Source: Capniomyces stellatus
Lineage: Eukaryota; Kickxellomycota; Harpellomycetes; Harpellales; Legeriomycetaceae
NCBI GenBank assembly: GCA_001661515.1
Contig: LUVW01000030.1
Coordinates: forward strand, 217,710-281,709
Direction: 5' to 3'
DNA length: 64,000 bases
Position numbers and translations under genes: made by a program. Shown one piece after another: positions 37,000 through 48,951 of this stretch. Below the pieces are notes generated by a model. It saw only the letters and a program-made list of their open reading frames with translations. It searched no databases and had not been told where the DNA came from. The number at the start of each line of letters is the position of its first letter. Position 1 is the stretch's first letter.

Positions 37000-39900
37000 C
37001 TATTTTAGCAGAATGCGTTTGATGTGGTCGCAACATGCTTTGACCAGAGGTTTTTCACTGGAATCAATGATGTATGCATTCTTGCGAACGTATTTCAGCA
37101 AAAAGAACGCAATGCCATTGGAAAGCATAGGTATTTTGGAAGATGCGAGGAGGAATTTGTTGAGTTTTTCAGCGTTGAATAGCAGGGGGGAGCTGGTGGA
37201 GGATTTCCTAGAGCCTTTTGTGGCGAGCTGGCTGAAAAGAGAGTTGAAAAACAGGATGAAGAACAGCTGAGATTTCGAGACAAGAGAGGTGAAATTGACA
37301 GTTTTGAAGATGATTAGATCGAGGCTTTGCTTGAAAACAAGGGATGAGTAGAACTTGGCAGTGTTGCTTATCATTCTTACAGCAGCCGAGTTTGCAGGTT
37401 TGTTTGACGAGCTAAAGTCGTACAGGTCAGAGTCATCGCCAAAAGAGTTGGAGTCAGCGTCGTCTTCAGCTGATCGAGCCAGCCCACCAACACTGGTTTC
37501 GCCCAGCAGCCTTAAATAGTCCCAAAGCGCATACTGGAGAGTGATTTTGAAGCTGTGATTGTATGAGCATAGCTTGTGGGCAATCAGCATGTAGAATGGG
37601 TTATACGACTCTTCCTAATAGTAGCACGGTTAAAATGAGAATTAAATAAAGAAAACGCGTCAATTGAGTTGGATTGAGATCGAGTCAAGTTGAATAGAGA
37701 TGAAGTAATGCCAAAAAGTAAAAAACATGTTTGATAGGGTTAGTTTAAGAGGAGAGGAGGGATAGATTTTTTTTTTTTGTAAAATAAATGGAGTTGAAAC
37801 TTACTTGACCAACAAGCAAAATCAAAACACGGATTATCTCTCTTTGCTGGGACTCTTTAAGACCAAGCTTCATGCACTTTTCAAAGGCATCAACGCAGTC
37901 CTGACTGGTCATAATGCACATAAAGATAGACTTTCTCACATCGGTGTTCATTCTAAACGCTCTTGCAAGCTGGAGCAGCTGGTTGTTGTCAGAGTTGTTG
38001 ACCAAGTCGTTGACAGCAGAGTCAACGTTTTTGTTAGAGTCGAATTCTTTCAGTGGACCGCTCCAAGCAGCACCAACTAGCCACCATTTGCCCTTAGTGT
38101 CGATGTCGCGGATGTCCTGCAGCCCCACGTTAATAGGCTCAGGAGCGATTGTAAACTTCTTCTTGTCGAGGTTGGCGAGGTATTTTTTCAGTGGAACAAC
38201 AACATCGTTGCTTGCAATCATAGTCTGCTTCAGTCTATTATTTCTCAGGTTCTTCATGGACTCCAGCATAAAGCTTGTTCTTGAGCTGATCAGGCCTGAA
38301 GCGTCTTTTTTGCTTGCCAGTATCTCGTTTATCTTAAGCAGCGCCATTGGATCGTCTTTTCGCAGCTGGTATCCAGCGGTTTTCACCACCAGAAGAATCA
38401 GCTCTACAGCCACCTCGTTCAGAACGCGCGACGATGCCGCTATCGTCAGAATATCGTATATCAATCGGCAGCTTACAATCTGGAAGTTGTATAGCTCGGA
38501 AAGCAAAGCCACCATATTGAGACAAGTCTTGAAGTTTTGAGGAGCAGCAACTTTTCCTTCGTTTTTGTTTTCCTTTTCCATGCTTTCCACCGCTGTACTC
38601 GCTTTGGTATTGGTATCTGGTGTCAAGGACATCAGCTTTGTTAGCTCAGTGTCTATTTTTTGAACCAGTTCCTGAACAAAAAACGCACCGGTTTCAAAGC
38701 CCATCAGCCTGACTACTGCTCCCATAAGCGCTGCGTTCACATACAGGAACGTGTCCAGCATGTTTATTTTGCTCTGAACTGAGTTGATTATCAGCTCTGT
38801 CAACACTACAGTCACGTCTATAATCCCAGTATCGTAAAAGTTAGCAATCCGATCATTCAAGCATAACATTGCCCCCCCCCCCTCTCCTAGTTTAGAATAT
38901 ATGTATATATCATTTACCATGTCTTGCGTTGTTGCTGTATATTTTTTCCAACTCCATAACTATTCTTTCGATGTTTGACTCACTGAGTCTGTTAAGCTGA
39001 CCCTGTACCATCTTCCTAACCCTTTCCATTCTTTCCGAGTTATTGTCTTCCATCATGAGCTTTCGGAGCCTTGGTGGCACGTATTTTCCCAACCCTGCTT
39101 CACTTATCTTTTCGCCTATTGCTGGCTGTGGATCTAAACCACCAGCCCCTTGTTCAGCCCCTTGTTCACCTTCTACATTTTCCTCTTCACTGAATCCGTT
39201 AAACTCCTCACTATTATCACCATCACCATCTTCATCGCTAGAGTTCTCATCACCAGTCTCAATTGCCGAATCATATCCTGATTCCAAGTCTTGGTTTTGA
39301 GGGTTTTTGTCTAATCCAAGCATAAATCTCATTTCTTCCTCATCAATATCATCACCCATATCATCACCCATATCATCATCCATATCATCATCTTCATCCA
39401 TACTATCCTCTTCACCCATATCATCCATATCATCCATACCACCCATATCATCCTCTTCATAATCTTCTTCATCATCCGGATCCAATTCCAAATCAAAGTC
39501 TTTGACTTTACCAGTGCCAACTGTTATATCTTCATCATCATCGCCACCATCATCACTACCTATTTCAGATCCAGATTCAGATCCAAACTTGCTATTTCCA
39601 CCCTCATCAATCCCATCTTCGTTATCACTTGTCCCCATCCCGCTTAGCTGTTGCATTTTTCTCTCCAACGGCGTTGCTCCTCTACCTATCTTTCCGCCCA
39701 CCACTCTGTTTCTTCCAGCAGAAGCAGCTGGATCTGCTACCTTTATTTTTTTAGACCCAACTGTGATCCCCTCTAGCAATGCTATTCCATTGTTACGTAT
39801 TTATAGACATATTGTACCAGGTTAACACCATTGTTATACTTTTATAGTCTCTACTTTAACCTCACCATTCTTTTTTAATAATAATTAAAAGACTAAATCA

Positions 39901-40785
39901 AACATTTTTCTTCTGTTCAGTTATACTTACACCCCAGCCCGTCTTTTTCCAGCTCTTTGTTAATCCCGGATAGACCCTTCATTCCCAATTTGCTTTCCAA
40001 ATGTCTCATAATACTATCCTCTTGGTCATCCTCATCATCACTCCACTTTTTGATGATTTCTTTAGCAACTTTACTCTTCTTCTCAACCAACTTTTTTCGC
40101 TCAACTGCTTTTATTGGCTGAACTGTTTTTGTTGGCTGAACTACTGCCCCCGTATTGCTGTTACCTGGCCCGTCGTTTCTCTTCATATTGCCAGTCTTGT
40201 TCCCTTGCTTATCAGAATTTATTTTAGAACTTGTGCCGCTTTTGGCATTGTGTCTTGTATTGGCTTCAACTACTGCCTTTTCAGAGCCTCCCCTTTTATT
40301 CTACAAAAACAAAAATACTTTTATTATTTATATCTAGTACTATCAATTCCACAACAACAACAAAAAAAAAAGGACAAATGCTTTATATAAATGTTCTTAA
40401 AAATGCATCAATTAGCCCTGCTTACACTATAAAACTCTTGCTTTCGTTGTTTCACTTCGCCTCTCTTCTTCTTTCTCAAGCTTTTTCTAGTCACTGGCTC
40501 CTCCCATTTACCCGCCCTTTTGTTGTTCGCAACTCCAGCACCACCAATAGATCCGGAAGCAGTTGAACCGTCTAAACATCCGTTCAAAACAAATCAGAGC
40601 CAGTTGTTATTTACAATATTCTTACTTTGGAATATTCCTCATTTAAATTTTAAAAGCAATAAATCTATAATCGTTCTGGTTGTGCTTAGCTGTAAACCAA
40701 TCTTACCTTGCGCTTCTATTTTATCGGCCAACGCTTGAGGCAGCTTGGTGGTGTTTTTGGTTCTTTCCTTTCCTCGAGGTCTCAT
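37000..40785 (-). CDS. SGD1: NOM1/SGD1 nucleolar MIF4G-MA3 protein
   Basis: Six exons on the minus strand: 40785..40707, 40571..40426, 40300..39931, 39781..38918, 38817..37805 and 37614..37000, giving 1028 residues. The N-terminus is Lys/Arg-rich (MRPRGKERTK; SLRKKKRG). Exon 4 carries a long Asp/Glu/Met-rich acidic tract and then YVPPRLRKL and LNRLSESNIE, the start of the MIF4G domain. Exon 5 includes ALMGAVVRLMGFETGAFFVQ, LVVKTAGYQLRKDDPMALLK, GKWWLVGAAWSG, and MNTDVRKSIFMCIMTSQD of the MA3 domain. Exon 6 opens EESYNPFYMLIAHKLCSYNH. Family members act in small-subunit ribosome biogenesis. Intron 4 (38818-38917) has a TGCTAAC branch site and contains a G11 run. Splicing there joins NNARH to DVTVVL, matching the family. 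Confidence 0.93.
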
Positions 40786-41349
40786 TTTCTCAATTTTTTT
40801 CTTTCCTTCTATTTATATGAATCTCTATCTGTATTTCAGCTGGAATGTTAATGTTCTAGCTTGAAATTTACAAAACTCGATCAAACCACTTGAAGTTTAT
40901 AGTTGACTTATAGAAAAGTGTAAAGTATCTCCCCGTTTACTATATTTTACTTGACTTTTCGCTGGCAGACTTTTGATTTCCTTGATCAATAGAATAACCA
41001 ACTATTATTTTTTTTTTCCTTCATTTTTTTTGGTAAAAATATTTTTTTTTAAATTTCCAAATAAATAAAGTAACCGGCTTTGATTATTGGCTAGGCATAA
41101 AATTCAAAATGTTTGCCAATGAATGGTGTTGTAATTTTCCAACTGCTAAAGTGTATCGCGTTTCACACTAGAGTTTCCCAACTTTGCAAAACCAAAAAAT
41201 TAAAAGTTAAAACACAAACACAGCACAACCGTTGCTTAACATCTAAAGGCTTTTTGCGCTATCGAATTTTGTTGATTGATCAAGTGGCTAAGGTTTAAAC
41301 CGGAAAATTTAATTGTCAGAAACACCGAGTGAATCTAACATTGCCCAGC
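40786..41349. other. Bidirectional promoter region, NOM1/EFM4
   Basis: 564 bases between divergent start codons. AT-rich with T-runs. No gene or defined element seen. Confidence 0.4.
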
Positions 41350-42591
41350 ATGAGCCAAGAAGAATCTTTTGGACCTTCCAAATTAGGAACCAAGGCATAG
41401 TGAGTTTGTTGAAAGATTCGATTTATGGATACTTGAGTTTTAAGCAATGTGAGAATTTAAACCAATAAATATGGAAAAAAACGTGTAATTTTATAGCTGG
41501 GAGGGCAGGTATGAGATGGAATTGGAAAACTATAACGAATACGAAGATATCGGCGAAGTTTGGCAAGTGTTTATGGCAATATCAAAGTTGACGAATCTAG
41601 ATGCTTTTTGTATTTTCCCAAGTTATTTCGTTGTTGTTGTTGTTGTTGTCTTGGATAATTGAGAATGGTACTTTATGAATATTAATTAGGTTTGGTGAAG
41701 AGATTGCAGAAAAGATGGTGGACTGGGTAAATTATTAACTCGAAATTAAGAACATGGCTTGCATATTGTTGTTTAAGAGCAAGAAACGCCAAATAAGCAG
41801 TCACTAAAATATTGAAGAGTAATGGTAAGAGCGGAAAAAAAATGAAAAGGGTTTAACCCGGTAACTATGGGCTGTGGTTATTATAGATATCAAAGCAAGG
41901 AATCAAGCACGAAACTTCTGTACTGGATGTTGGCAGTGGCAATGGACACTTGTTGTTTTTATTGAAAGATATTGGGTTTTCAATGCTGGTTGGGACCGAT
42001 TACTCTGGGTTTGCAGTTGACTTGGCGAAAACAATCACAAGCCAAAAGTACCCGCAAGAGACTGACTCTAACGAGTTGGGTGGAGGTGGAACTCTGGAGT
42101 TCTTGGAAGCAGACTTTCTTTCGCCAGAGATCGAGTCTGTTTTGTGCGGAAAGCTGCATGAGTTGGAGTCAAGGCACAAGTCGCGTGTTGGTGACTACAG
42201 TGCAGCTGGCGACGATGGTTGTAGGAGCACAGATGGTGGGCACAAATTTGGGCTGGTTCTGGATAAAGGCACCTTTGACGCTATCTGTCTTAAGCCATCG
42301 TCAGAAAACGGGCTAGAGGAAAATGCACAAGAGGTGGAAGCGTCGGAAGAGAAGAATGTTGTCTTGGATACAGATGCAAGAGTAAGCTACATACGATCGG
42401 TCAGGCAGATTATAGACCCGACAGATGGGGTGTTTTTGATTACTTCATGCAATTGGACTGAACAGGAGCTTATCGAGTGGTTCAAGCCAGATTTTGAACC
42501 AGTGGGACGTATTTTCCATCCTACATTTACCTTTGGCGGGGTTAAGGGCCAAACAGTCAGCACTGTGGCGTTTAAGCTGAATCAAAAGTAA
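41350..42591 (+). CDS. EFM4: EFM4/EEF1AKMT2-type protein-lysine methyltransferase
   Basis: Four exons: 41350..41399, 41497..41562, 41690..41726 and 41887..42591, giving 285 residues. The start reads MSQEESFGPSKLGTKAYWEG and continues into ENYNEYEDIGEVWFGEEIAEKMV, the family N-terminal hallmark. It is followed by the SAM-binding motif SVLDVGSGNGHLLFLL and VGTDYSGFAV. Downstream, LVLDKGTFDAICL is the post-I acidic/DKGT motif. Orthologues methylate lysine of translation elongation factor 1A. Intron 2 has a GC donor (GCAAGTGTTT), and the reading frame GTT TG|G TTT GGT requires it. The third intron donor is GTAAAT. Exon 4 has extra acidic/Ser-rich insertions. The gene is divergent from NOM1 and convergent with PAAF1. 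Confidence 0.9.
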
Positions 42592-42857
42592 AAGTCAGGC
42601 TCAGTTAGACGTTAGAGCGATGGGGGTAGATTTGCTGGAATAAGCAGAGCATAGATACACAAAGGATAGGACGCTTTATTTTGATTGCTAGAGCGACAAA
42701 CATCACTAATAAATAATTAAATAGTAATTAAATATAAATAAATAGTAATTAAAAACGAATACAAGAATAAAGATAGTTTTTGGAGAGAATCGTTTTATCG
42801 AGTAAAAGACTTTGAAATCAAATATTTACAGCAGTAAAGACCTATTCAGCAATCAAG
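42592..42857. other. Convergent spacer
   Basis: 266 bases between the EFM4 and PAAF1 stops. AT-rich, nothing recognised. Confidence 0.4.
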
Positions 42858-45419
42858 CTAGCAAGGTTGGTATTCAAAAATGAGGCCCTTCCTTCCAGCG
42901 GCGTAGATGGCTGAGTCGAATCTGTATTCGCAATCGTCAGATAGCTGCGTCGAGCTGGCTAATCCACCAGCGGTACACCTGATTGAATATATTGGGTCCA
43001 AGTCCGAGCCAAGGTACTCTGATATGACTTTCAGGTCATTAGAGCTGGCGCTAAATGCGTTGCTAGCAAACAATGATCCGTTTTCTATAACAACATGGAT
43101 CAATTGGCAAAGACTGACAATTAGTCAAAGTAACAGAAACGCTGGCAATATTGACCAGGATAATTTGTATCAAGACTTACGTGATCCCGTCAATAGAATC
43201 GCACCGCCACTATGATCAACGGTTTTTAAACATGATATTGCAAAGTTATCTCTCTGAAAGCTCAGCACGTGTTCGCTAAATAGTAAAAGTCAAAATAAAA
43301 AAAAGAGGTTGGAAGCTGTAGGACTTGATATTAGCCAGTGGGTTTCGGTAATATTTGTGCAACAGTAATAATTGATTGTTTTCTAGTGTTACATTGGTTG
43401 GCGTAGATCCCATATATAAACTTGGCCAGACTCATCGCCACTTGCTACAAGATTGCCATCTACTCCAGCCGAAACTGATGTCATTGATGCTCTGGTTTTG
43501 CTTTGCATAATTAACTCCTAAAAAGGTATTTTTACCAGAACTTGAACATTTTAGCAAGCAACTAAATAATGGAATTGAATGATTTGATTTGATTTGATTT
43601 GATTTCAAAATTATTGACTTTAATTACGATGTTCTGCGAGTTCAAGTCAACAATTGATACAGTACCGCTTGTTGTGCAGGCAGCAACCAGGCCTCTCTCT
43701 ATATTTTGATATTACAATCCTTGTTAACATCAAAACTAACGTCAATATCAACTCCACTGACATTAATGGTGGTACAAACAATTTCCTAATTGACAATAAC
43801 TATCGCCCTGCACTTTGCTTTTACCCGCACCCGCCATTTAGTTCATTTTTCCATAAATAATTGCCTTTCTATTTGGCCAAATTTACCTGATTTTCCGTTA
43901 TTCAACACTTCATCAAACAATGACATTTTGTTAATCGCTCCTTGGTTAAGGTCCCAACTACGAATAACTTTTGACTCGCCTAAGTTGTTAATGTCACATT
44001 TAACCATTTTAACTTGAGAAATCAAATGCAAATACAAAGTAAAAGTACAAGTAAAAGTAAAAGTATAAATACAAAGTAAAAGTTTATGTCTATTTTTTAC
44101 AATGTTTAGCATTTGCTTACCGCAGCTCCACTGCTTTAATGTCCCGTCTTTAGAACAAGCTATCAAAATAACATCGATTGTGTTATTTACGTTAGTATAT
44201 GGGTCTATTGTGGTACCGTTTTTATTCTGCAACATTGCAGTTATGATGTCAGTAAAATTCCATTGTTCCAACTTACATAGCACATTTCTTCCAACTCCTA
44301 TTATCCCCAAGTCAGTCACAGCTACAACACAACATAACAATTAATTTTTTTTTAGCACTTTTAGCGTAGATACATGCTATTCCCGTATATCTGACCTTTG
44401 TAAGGTGGCAATAGACGTACCTGAGGTATGTCCAACAAGCGATACTGGATTGCTACCATCTTCCACACTCCATATTTTAAGCCTCATATCCAAACTGCCA
44501 CTCAGCACAACTTTGCCCGACGGAAAGAAACTACAGCAGTTGACATCGCCAAAGTGGCCTTCGAGGTTCGTCTTCAAGCTATTAGTTTCCTTGTCATATA
44601 TCCCCATTTCTCCATTCTGCTGCCCAACCAGGTAGATTTCTTCGCTTTCTCTCCCAAACACATCAAAGCCTAGTATCTAAAGCACCATTTATTTGAATAC
44701 CATCAAGTTCATTTATCAGTTTATTATTCCTTCACTTTTTCTATTACTCTTACTTGGTGTGATTGCCGTGCTGTACTTTTAAATTAATTAAAAACAAAAA
44801 ACAAATAACATTGCGTACACTTTTCCCATTTGGTCTCATGTGCTTCTTGTCTGTTACAATCCTAACTTTGTGCATGTTTCTATCCTTGCAGCTCATTTCT
44901 AACTCAGTTCTAGCTTAATGCAAATTTAACAAACACATTATATTTCACTCTAGATTTTGCTCTACACCGCCTTATCCTTCTCCTACCCAAGCTCTACAAC
45001 CCTACTTGCAAATATATATATATATATTTAAACCTAAAAAACGCGAGATTCCAAAAGCATACTTACCTGGATATGATCTCAGCCTCTATTCCCCTGCTGC
45101 CTATTAAATGCAACTTTTCGCTGTTTTCAGACTCTTTGACAATCTCAACTTTTCCATGTACACTTTCTTGGCCTATTGGTAAATTGCTAGCATTGTTAGA
45201 AATTAGGGCAATATATTTGGCAACTGCAAATCAATAACACGCAAAGGTACTAGCACTGTGTGCAGTTTCATTAATCTTACCTTCTTCATAAATCGAGGCC
45301 CAGAAACTGGGCTGTGTTTTCATATCCAAGCTCTCTTGTTCATTCAAAGTTTCCAAGTACCAGTCAGACTGTACCTGAAAGTATGGCAATTTGACTACGT
45401 TTTCTACTGCAACCTCCAT
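42858..45419 (-). CDS. PAAF1: PAAF1/Rpn14-like WD40 proteasome regulatory-particle chaperone
   Basis: Eleven exons on the minus strand: 45419..45281, 45223..45067, 44770..44754, 44669..44421, 44321..44277, 44159..44121, 44012..43887, 43698..43628, 43517..43393, 43275..43181 and 43084..42858, giving 429 residues. All introns are GT..AG. The WD40 core is diagnostic: HFGDVNCCSFFPSGKVVLSG, LDMRLKIWSVEDG, then VGRNVLSCSKDGTLKQWSCG across two introns, VYIWDLRQP, and a C-terminal DLDPIYSIRC..IYAAGRKGLIFEY. The N-terminus has VQSDWYLETL like PAAF1. PAAF1 and yeast Rpn14 bind proteasomal ATPases and control assembly of the 19S base. Exon 3 is a 17-nt micro-exon needed to restore frame. Intron 5 has a perfect TACTAAC branch site. 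The number and order of blades agree with PAAF1, but exon edges are manual predictions. Confidence 0.9.
44754..44770 (-). other. 17-nt micro-exon of the PAAF1-like gene
   Basis: Flanked by TACAG on the left and GTAAGAG on the right. It encodes parts of STAITPS, which aligns with the ITCLD strand of PAAF1. Without it exons 2 and 4 are out of frame. Confidence 0.75.
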
Positions 45420-46098
45420 TTCAATTTGCTCCAGGAATGAGAATTGTTCTGATAAAAGAATTTGATGTTTGTAAGACTTGTGGCTTGTAATCTTCCTTAT
45501 TGCTATCCAAAGTTAGCTAGTAATGTAAATTTAGATTTAATTTTCGAGCTAGTGTTGTTTAGCTTAATGTCAAGTAATTAACTGCTATATCATTTCGATG
45601 TCAATATAAACAGAGTTATACTTTCTTGTAATGTTGTTGGAGCTTTTACTGTTTATTCGGCTTTCGTCATTTTATTTAACGCTAAATCGCGGTAACTGTG
45701 GTGGCATTAGTTTTGAGGCCTATAGTTGGCAAGAAAGTAGCACTGAATCACAACCAATAGAACATGGCATTAAAAAAGCGGTTGCTTGGTGACTAACTTA
45801 TTGCTGGCCAGATTTATTTAAGCCATTCAAATCAAAGTGGAGTTTGGTTAATTACAAAACCTAAGTGAGTTTGATTTGAGATTATAGATTAATAAAATAA
45901 CTGATGGATATAAATTGTCTAATATAATTTTTTTTTTAAAAAAAAGGAACAGCTGTCCCTTTTAAATTGTTTAAATAAAAGAACAATAGAATAGATAGAC
46001 ACTTGAAATACCCTTTCAAGAAATCGTTTATTTTGATTTAAAGGAATACAACTCGGCTTTGTTCAAAAGGTAAATACTAACAGCAAATAAGACAGCAA
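45420..46098. other. Bidirectional promoter region, PAAF1/HOM2
   Basis: 679 bases between divergent start codons. No gene recognised. Confidence 0.4.
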
Positions 46099-47190
46099 AT
46101 GGCGGAACAGACTCGACCAATGCGTGTAGGAATCCTGGGTGCCACCGGGACAGTGGGCCAGCGATTCATTGTATTGCTTTCGCAAAATCCAGGCTTTGAA
46201 ATCTATACACTTGGTGCCTCTTCGAGATCAGCTGAAAAAACGTATGCCCAGGCTACCAACTGGAAACTGAGCGATGCTCTTCCAGCAGAAATTTCAGAAA
46301 TGATTGTCAAGACATGCGATCCAAAGGAATTTGGAGGCTGCGATGTTATCTTCTCTGGGCTTGATGCCTCGATTGCGGGCGAAATAGAAAAGAGCTTCAT
46401 TGAAAGCAACTTTCCAGTGTTCTCAAATGCCAAGAATTACAGAAACTTTCCAAATGTCCCACTGGTCGTTCCTACAGCAAACTCGGAACATATGGAGATC
46501 ATCAAAAAACAGCAACAGTCGTTTAATGTCGAAAAGGGATTCATTGTCACAAACTCCAACTGCTCAGTCTCGGGAATATCAGTGGTATTGAAGGCTTTGC
46601 AAAGCAGATTTGGACCAGTATCCAAAGTCTTTGTAACAACTCTCCAGGCTATTTCCGGTTCAGGGTATCCAGGAGTTCCTTCTTTGGACATCATGGACAA
46701 CATTGTTCCCTATATTGGCGATGAGGAAGAGAAGATTGAGAACGAGCTACTGAAGATCCTTGGGTCTATATCGCCAGATTCCGATGTCTGCGTTCCATTG
46801 ACCAACACCATGGTTTCAGCCACTTGCAACAGAGTTCCGGTTATAGACGGCCATACCGCTTGCGTCTCAGTCAAGTTTGAGCAAAGCCCTGCTCCTACAG
46901 CTGAAGATGTCAAGAACTGCCTGAGAGAATATCGCTGCGAAGCTCAGGAGTATGGATGCTTCTCTGCTCCAAAGACAGCAATCCATGTTACCGAAATCCC
47001 CGACCGCCCTCAACCACGGCTAGATCGCATGAACGATAGAGGAATGGGCGTGACTATTGGCAGAGTTCGCACGTGCAATGTTTTTGATTTCAGATTTACT
47101 GTATTGGTGCATAACACTATCCTTGGAGCTGCAGGCGCCAGCATTCTAAATGCCGAGATTGCACTGAAAAAGGGTCTTATAAAGTTGTAG
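46099..47190 (+). CDS. HOM2: Aspartate-semialdehyde dehydrogenase
   Basis: Uninterrupted 363-residue frame with its ATG at 46099. The N-terminal NADP-binding motif VGILGATGTVGQRF is at residues ~10-23. The catalytic cysteine is in VTNSNCSVSGISV. The substrate-binding ISGSGYPGVPSLDI block, the ATCNRVPVIDGHTACV segment and GRVRTCNVFDFRFTVLVHN are all present. It reduces aspartyl phosphate to aspartate semialdehyde, the second step of the pathway to homoserine, threonine, methionine and (in fungi) isoleucine. The enzyme is absent from animals. No introns. Confidence 0.96.
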   Translation: MAEQTRPMRVGILGATGTVGQRFIVLLSQNPGFEIYTLGASSRSAEKTYAQATNWKLSDALPAEISEMIVKTCDPKEFGGCDVIFSGLDASIAGEIEKSFIESNFPVFSNAKNYRNFPNVPLVVPTANSEHMEIIKKQQQSFNVEKGFIVTNSNCSVSGISVVLKALQSRFGPVSKVFVTTLQAISGSGYPGVPSLDIMDNIVPYIGDEEEKIENELLKILGSISPDSDVCVPLTNTMVSATCNRVPVIDGHTACVSVKFEQSPAPTAEDVKNCLREYRCEAQEYGCFSAPKTAIHVTEIPDRPQPRLDRMNDRGMGVTIGRVRTCNVFDFRFTVLVHNTILGAAGASILNAEIALKKGLIKL

Positions 47191-47667
47191 TTCTTTTGCT
47201 TTAAAGTTGCCCATACAAAGTTTCTAAGCTTCATAGTTTTTAAGTTTATTAACCAAAATAGCCTAGTTTTTTTAGTGGGTCTCTACTTTATTCCAAACTT
47301 TAAACAACAAGCCGGATTAATCATATTTACATTTATACTATTATTAATATTCAGATTGATTAATTCAATCAGCTATTCGGATCAATCCACTTTCAAAAAT
47401 AATAATAAGATAAGCCGCAAGTTAAAAGTAAAAAAAAAAAAACAAACGCAACCAATAGATTAGACGGACTGTTTTAGAAACCCACTTCATTTCTAGTGAC
47501 AATAACACCCTAGTTTATAAAGCTTTGTTTTCGTCTATTCTTGCAGTAAAATCTACTTGTTTCTGCTTATGTTGCTGATTCTGTTTTTTTTTAAACCAAG
47601 TTGACAAAATGATGAGTATTTAATTCAAGTTTAAATAAATTTCAGACTAGAAAACAAACATCCAGCA
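47191..47667. other. Intergenic spacer between HOM2 and the Siva-like gene
   Basis: 477 bases, AT-rich. Short frames only. Confidence 0.4.
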
Positions 47668-48630
47668 ATGAGTTCAAAACGAAGAAGAAGCGAAGATCTC
47701 GTTGCTGGTAATAAAAGCATAAAGACAGTAGCTTCGAATGTAAACGATAACCTAATTTGGAGTAAGTTTCAGCATGTCAAATAGCTATAAATGGCTCAAA
47801 GAACCAGTAATTATACTTGATCCACCATACCACAACGCCTACAAAAGCAACAGTCTTGCCTTGAACTTTATATCAAGTCTACCCACAGTATTTACATTTA
47901 TGTTTATTGTGAGCGCGCGTGTATGCATATTACAACTGCGTTGATAATTTTGCGTATTGAGTTTGTTCAGCGTTTATTCAATATTAAATTTTGTAGAAAG
48001 AATCTCCATGTTGCTGTTTTATGGGCAAAAGAAATTGCAAAAAGAAATGAAAGCAAACGATAGCAGTACGAATGACCCTGATACGACCAACAGACTTGAG
48101 AGTACCATTGGCGATGAATATGACAAACATGATAAAACTAATGCCACTACTAATCCTCAAAAGACAAGCTATATATCCAGCTTTTTTAATCTAAAGCCAA
48201 AACCGGCCAAAACTGCGCAAACCAACACACAGTCTAATAGCATAACCAAGAATAGCAAAAGCGCCATGGAAATATGTCATACCTGTAGAGTTGGAATACT
48301 TTTAAATAAAAATCAAAACAGCTATAGTTGCTATCATTGCGAAAGCAAATTGTGTGCATCGTGTTGTAACAACTGCAGTGTATGTTGCGAGAATTTCTGC
48401 AACCAATGTGTGACTAAAAAGTAAGCGTAATATCAGAAACAATCGTGTATTTTTGTCTATTCTTGTCTGTTTGTAGACTGGCCTTGTTTTATTTTCTTTG
48501 CGAGTTTAATGTTCGACTTGGACTCTACTAAAGCCATTTTTTTTATTTTTTGGCAACGCCAATGTTTATATTTAGATACGATGCACTAGAAACCAAAGGA
48601 ATTTGCTGGGACTGCAAACAACGTGAATGA
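47668..48630 (+). CDS. Siva-like cysteine-rich zinc-binding protein
   Basis: Three exons: 47668..47761, 47997..48420 and 48576..48630, giving 190 residues. Introns are GTAAGT..GTAG (phase 1) and GTAAGC..TTTAG (phase 2). The layout matches Siva: a basic N-terminus (MSSKRRRSEDL), a short conserved box KRISMLLFYGQKKL, corresponding to the family's F-x-x-TKxLLFxG box, a Ser/Thr/Asn-rich linker, and a C-terminal run of CxxC pairs: EICHTC, SYSCYHCESKLCASCC, NNCSVCCENFCNQC, KGICWDC. Siva proteins bind zinc and in animals take part in apoptosis signalling and p53/TNF-receptor regulation. That role cannot be assumed in a fungus. The resemblance rests on cysteine spacing and the N-terminal box. An unrelated treble-clef protein is the alternative. 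Confidence 0.75.
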
Positions 48631-48951
48631 ATGTGTTTGACTTTGTGCTTGTACTTTTGATAATTTTTTTTTTACTCTTTACATTATTTCCTACACTGTT
48701 TTCTTTAATAGTATTTTTTTTTTAAAGCTGTATTTTATTCACTGTTATAACCAACTATTTAAATCGCTATATTATACTGAAAGGCGTAACTGTGTATCAC
48801 ACCCCACCATCTCCTGGTACAACATACTAACGCCTTGACTGTTTTTATTTATAAGTGGGATAATCGATTCTAAAAATTTATAAAGTTATCGTGGTAACTC
48901 GGAGTTGGTATAAACGTAGTTTAGCTTGGTGGTATCAAAAACACTGTCAAA
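48631..48951. other. Convergent spacer
   Basis: 321 bases between the Siva-like and NOP10 stops. T-rich near 48660-48740. Nothing recognised. Confidence 0.4.

Noticed and set aside
38882..38917. Alternative 31-nt intron in NOM1 that would keep GEGGGAMLC in the protein
   Set aside because: Keeps frame, but inserts residues absent from the family; the longer intron has a TGCTAAC branch site and restores the family sequence.
45055..45070. ATACTTACCTGG, resembling the 5' end of U1 snRNA
   Set aside because: It is the reverse complement of a normal GT-AG donor at the end of PAAF1 exon 2.
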